Assembly (NCBI GenBank): GCA_002471345.1
Contig: DKPS01000020.1
Span: 1-7,206, forward strand
Source: Saprospiraceae bacterium UBA7328
Lineage (GTDB): Bacteria; Bacteroidota; Bacteroidia; Chitinophagales; Saprospiraceae
Reading direction: 5' to 3'
Length of the DNA stretch: 7,206 nucleotides
Positions 7,071 to 7,206 of the stretch are shown here, one piece after another. The notes beneath the pieces are model-generated. The model was not told the DNA's origin and made no database searches. It worked only from the letters and a program-made list of their open reading frames with translations. The position numbers and the translations under genes are program-made. Positions within the stretch are counted from its first letter, which is position 1. Every line of letters begins with the position of its first letter.

Positions 7071-7206
7071 CTCTTGATATTTTTAACTGTATCTCCCTGT
7101 TTTAGAATTCCCGAATACTTATTTTGACTTCTCGCTATTCTTAGCACTTCGGCTAACTTGCATGTCAAATATTCTTTTGTGAGTTTGTAGCCTTGCGTAA
7201 AAATAA
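7067..7206 (-). CDS. Possible C-terminal end of an unidentified gene entering from the right edge
   Basis: On the minus strand the frame with codons from 7204 is open from the window edge to TGA at 7067-7069, giving 45 residues that include LTKEYLTCKLAEVLRIARSQ and end GDTVKNIKS. The peptide has a plausible amphipathic helix, but I recognise no family and a 45-codon open stretch is weak evidence. A second frame is open to a TAA nearer the edge. If real, the gene would end within the tex promoter, 50 bases before the tex start. Otherwise this is just the tex upstream region. Confidence 0.22.
   Translation of the reverse strand, partial: IFTQGYKLTKEYLTCKLAEVLRIARSQNKYSGILKQGDTVKNIKS

Noticed and set aside
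7081..7206. Divergent promoter at the right edge (TAGCCTTG near 7187)
   Set aside because: It has one mismatch to the -7 consensus, and the nearest suitable upstream TTG is about 27 bases away. No downstream gene is visible to support it.
1..7206. A defence, mobile or otherwise new multi-gene system
   Set aside because: No transposase, integrase, nuclease, toxin-antitoxin pair, CRISPR repeat or long direct repeat was seen. The genes are common Bacteroidota chromosomal types.

Overview
The window looks like an ordinary piece of chromosome from a Bacteroidota bacterium (Cytophagales or Flavobacteriales type). The DNA is AT-rich. Start codons lack clear Shine-Dalgarno sequences, and a perfect TAnnTTTG -7 element lies just before tex. 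The protein set (a DUF2911 secreted protein, a YD-like repeat protein, a CubicO-type lipoprotein hydrolase) also fits that phylum. No mobile element, RNA gene, CRISPR array or defence-like cluster is visible.

Left part, plus strand: the C-terminal two thirds of an MFS transporter run in from the left edge and end at 902. A 219-base gap follows. Next is a serine beta-lactamase-like (PF00144) lipoprotein gene at 1122-2274, broken by one extra G at 1392-1394, right before its catalytic SxxK motif. A strong inverted repeat at 2297-2337 lies between this gene and the convergent genes to its right and probably ends transcription from both sides.

Right part, minus strand, in transcription order: tex (S1-domain transcription accessory protein, 7016-4884), then after 39 bases a YD-like repeat protein of unknown function, then after 40 bases an Ahr-like zinc-dependent aldehyde reductase (4014-3010), then after 157 bases a secreted DUF2911 protein (2852-2352). 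The first three are close enough to share a transcript. DUF2911 probably has its own promoter, because its leader holds several small palindromes. The YD-like gene carries a likely second frameshift: an A7 run at 4731-4737 separates a convincing ATG start and N-terminus (from 4844) from the rest of the protein.

The genes do not form a recognisable pathway: tex and ahr are housekeeping or general metabolism, the others are envelope or unknown. I found no convincing new system. The points most worth a second look are the two one-base frameshifts, which could be sequencing errors, recent gene decay or, for the A7 run, slippage.
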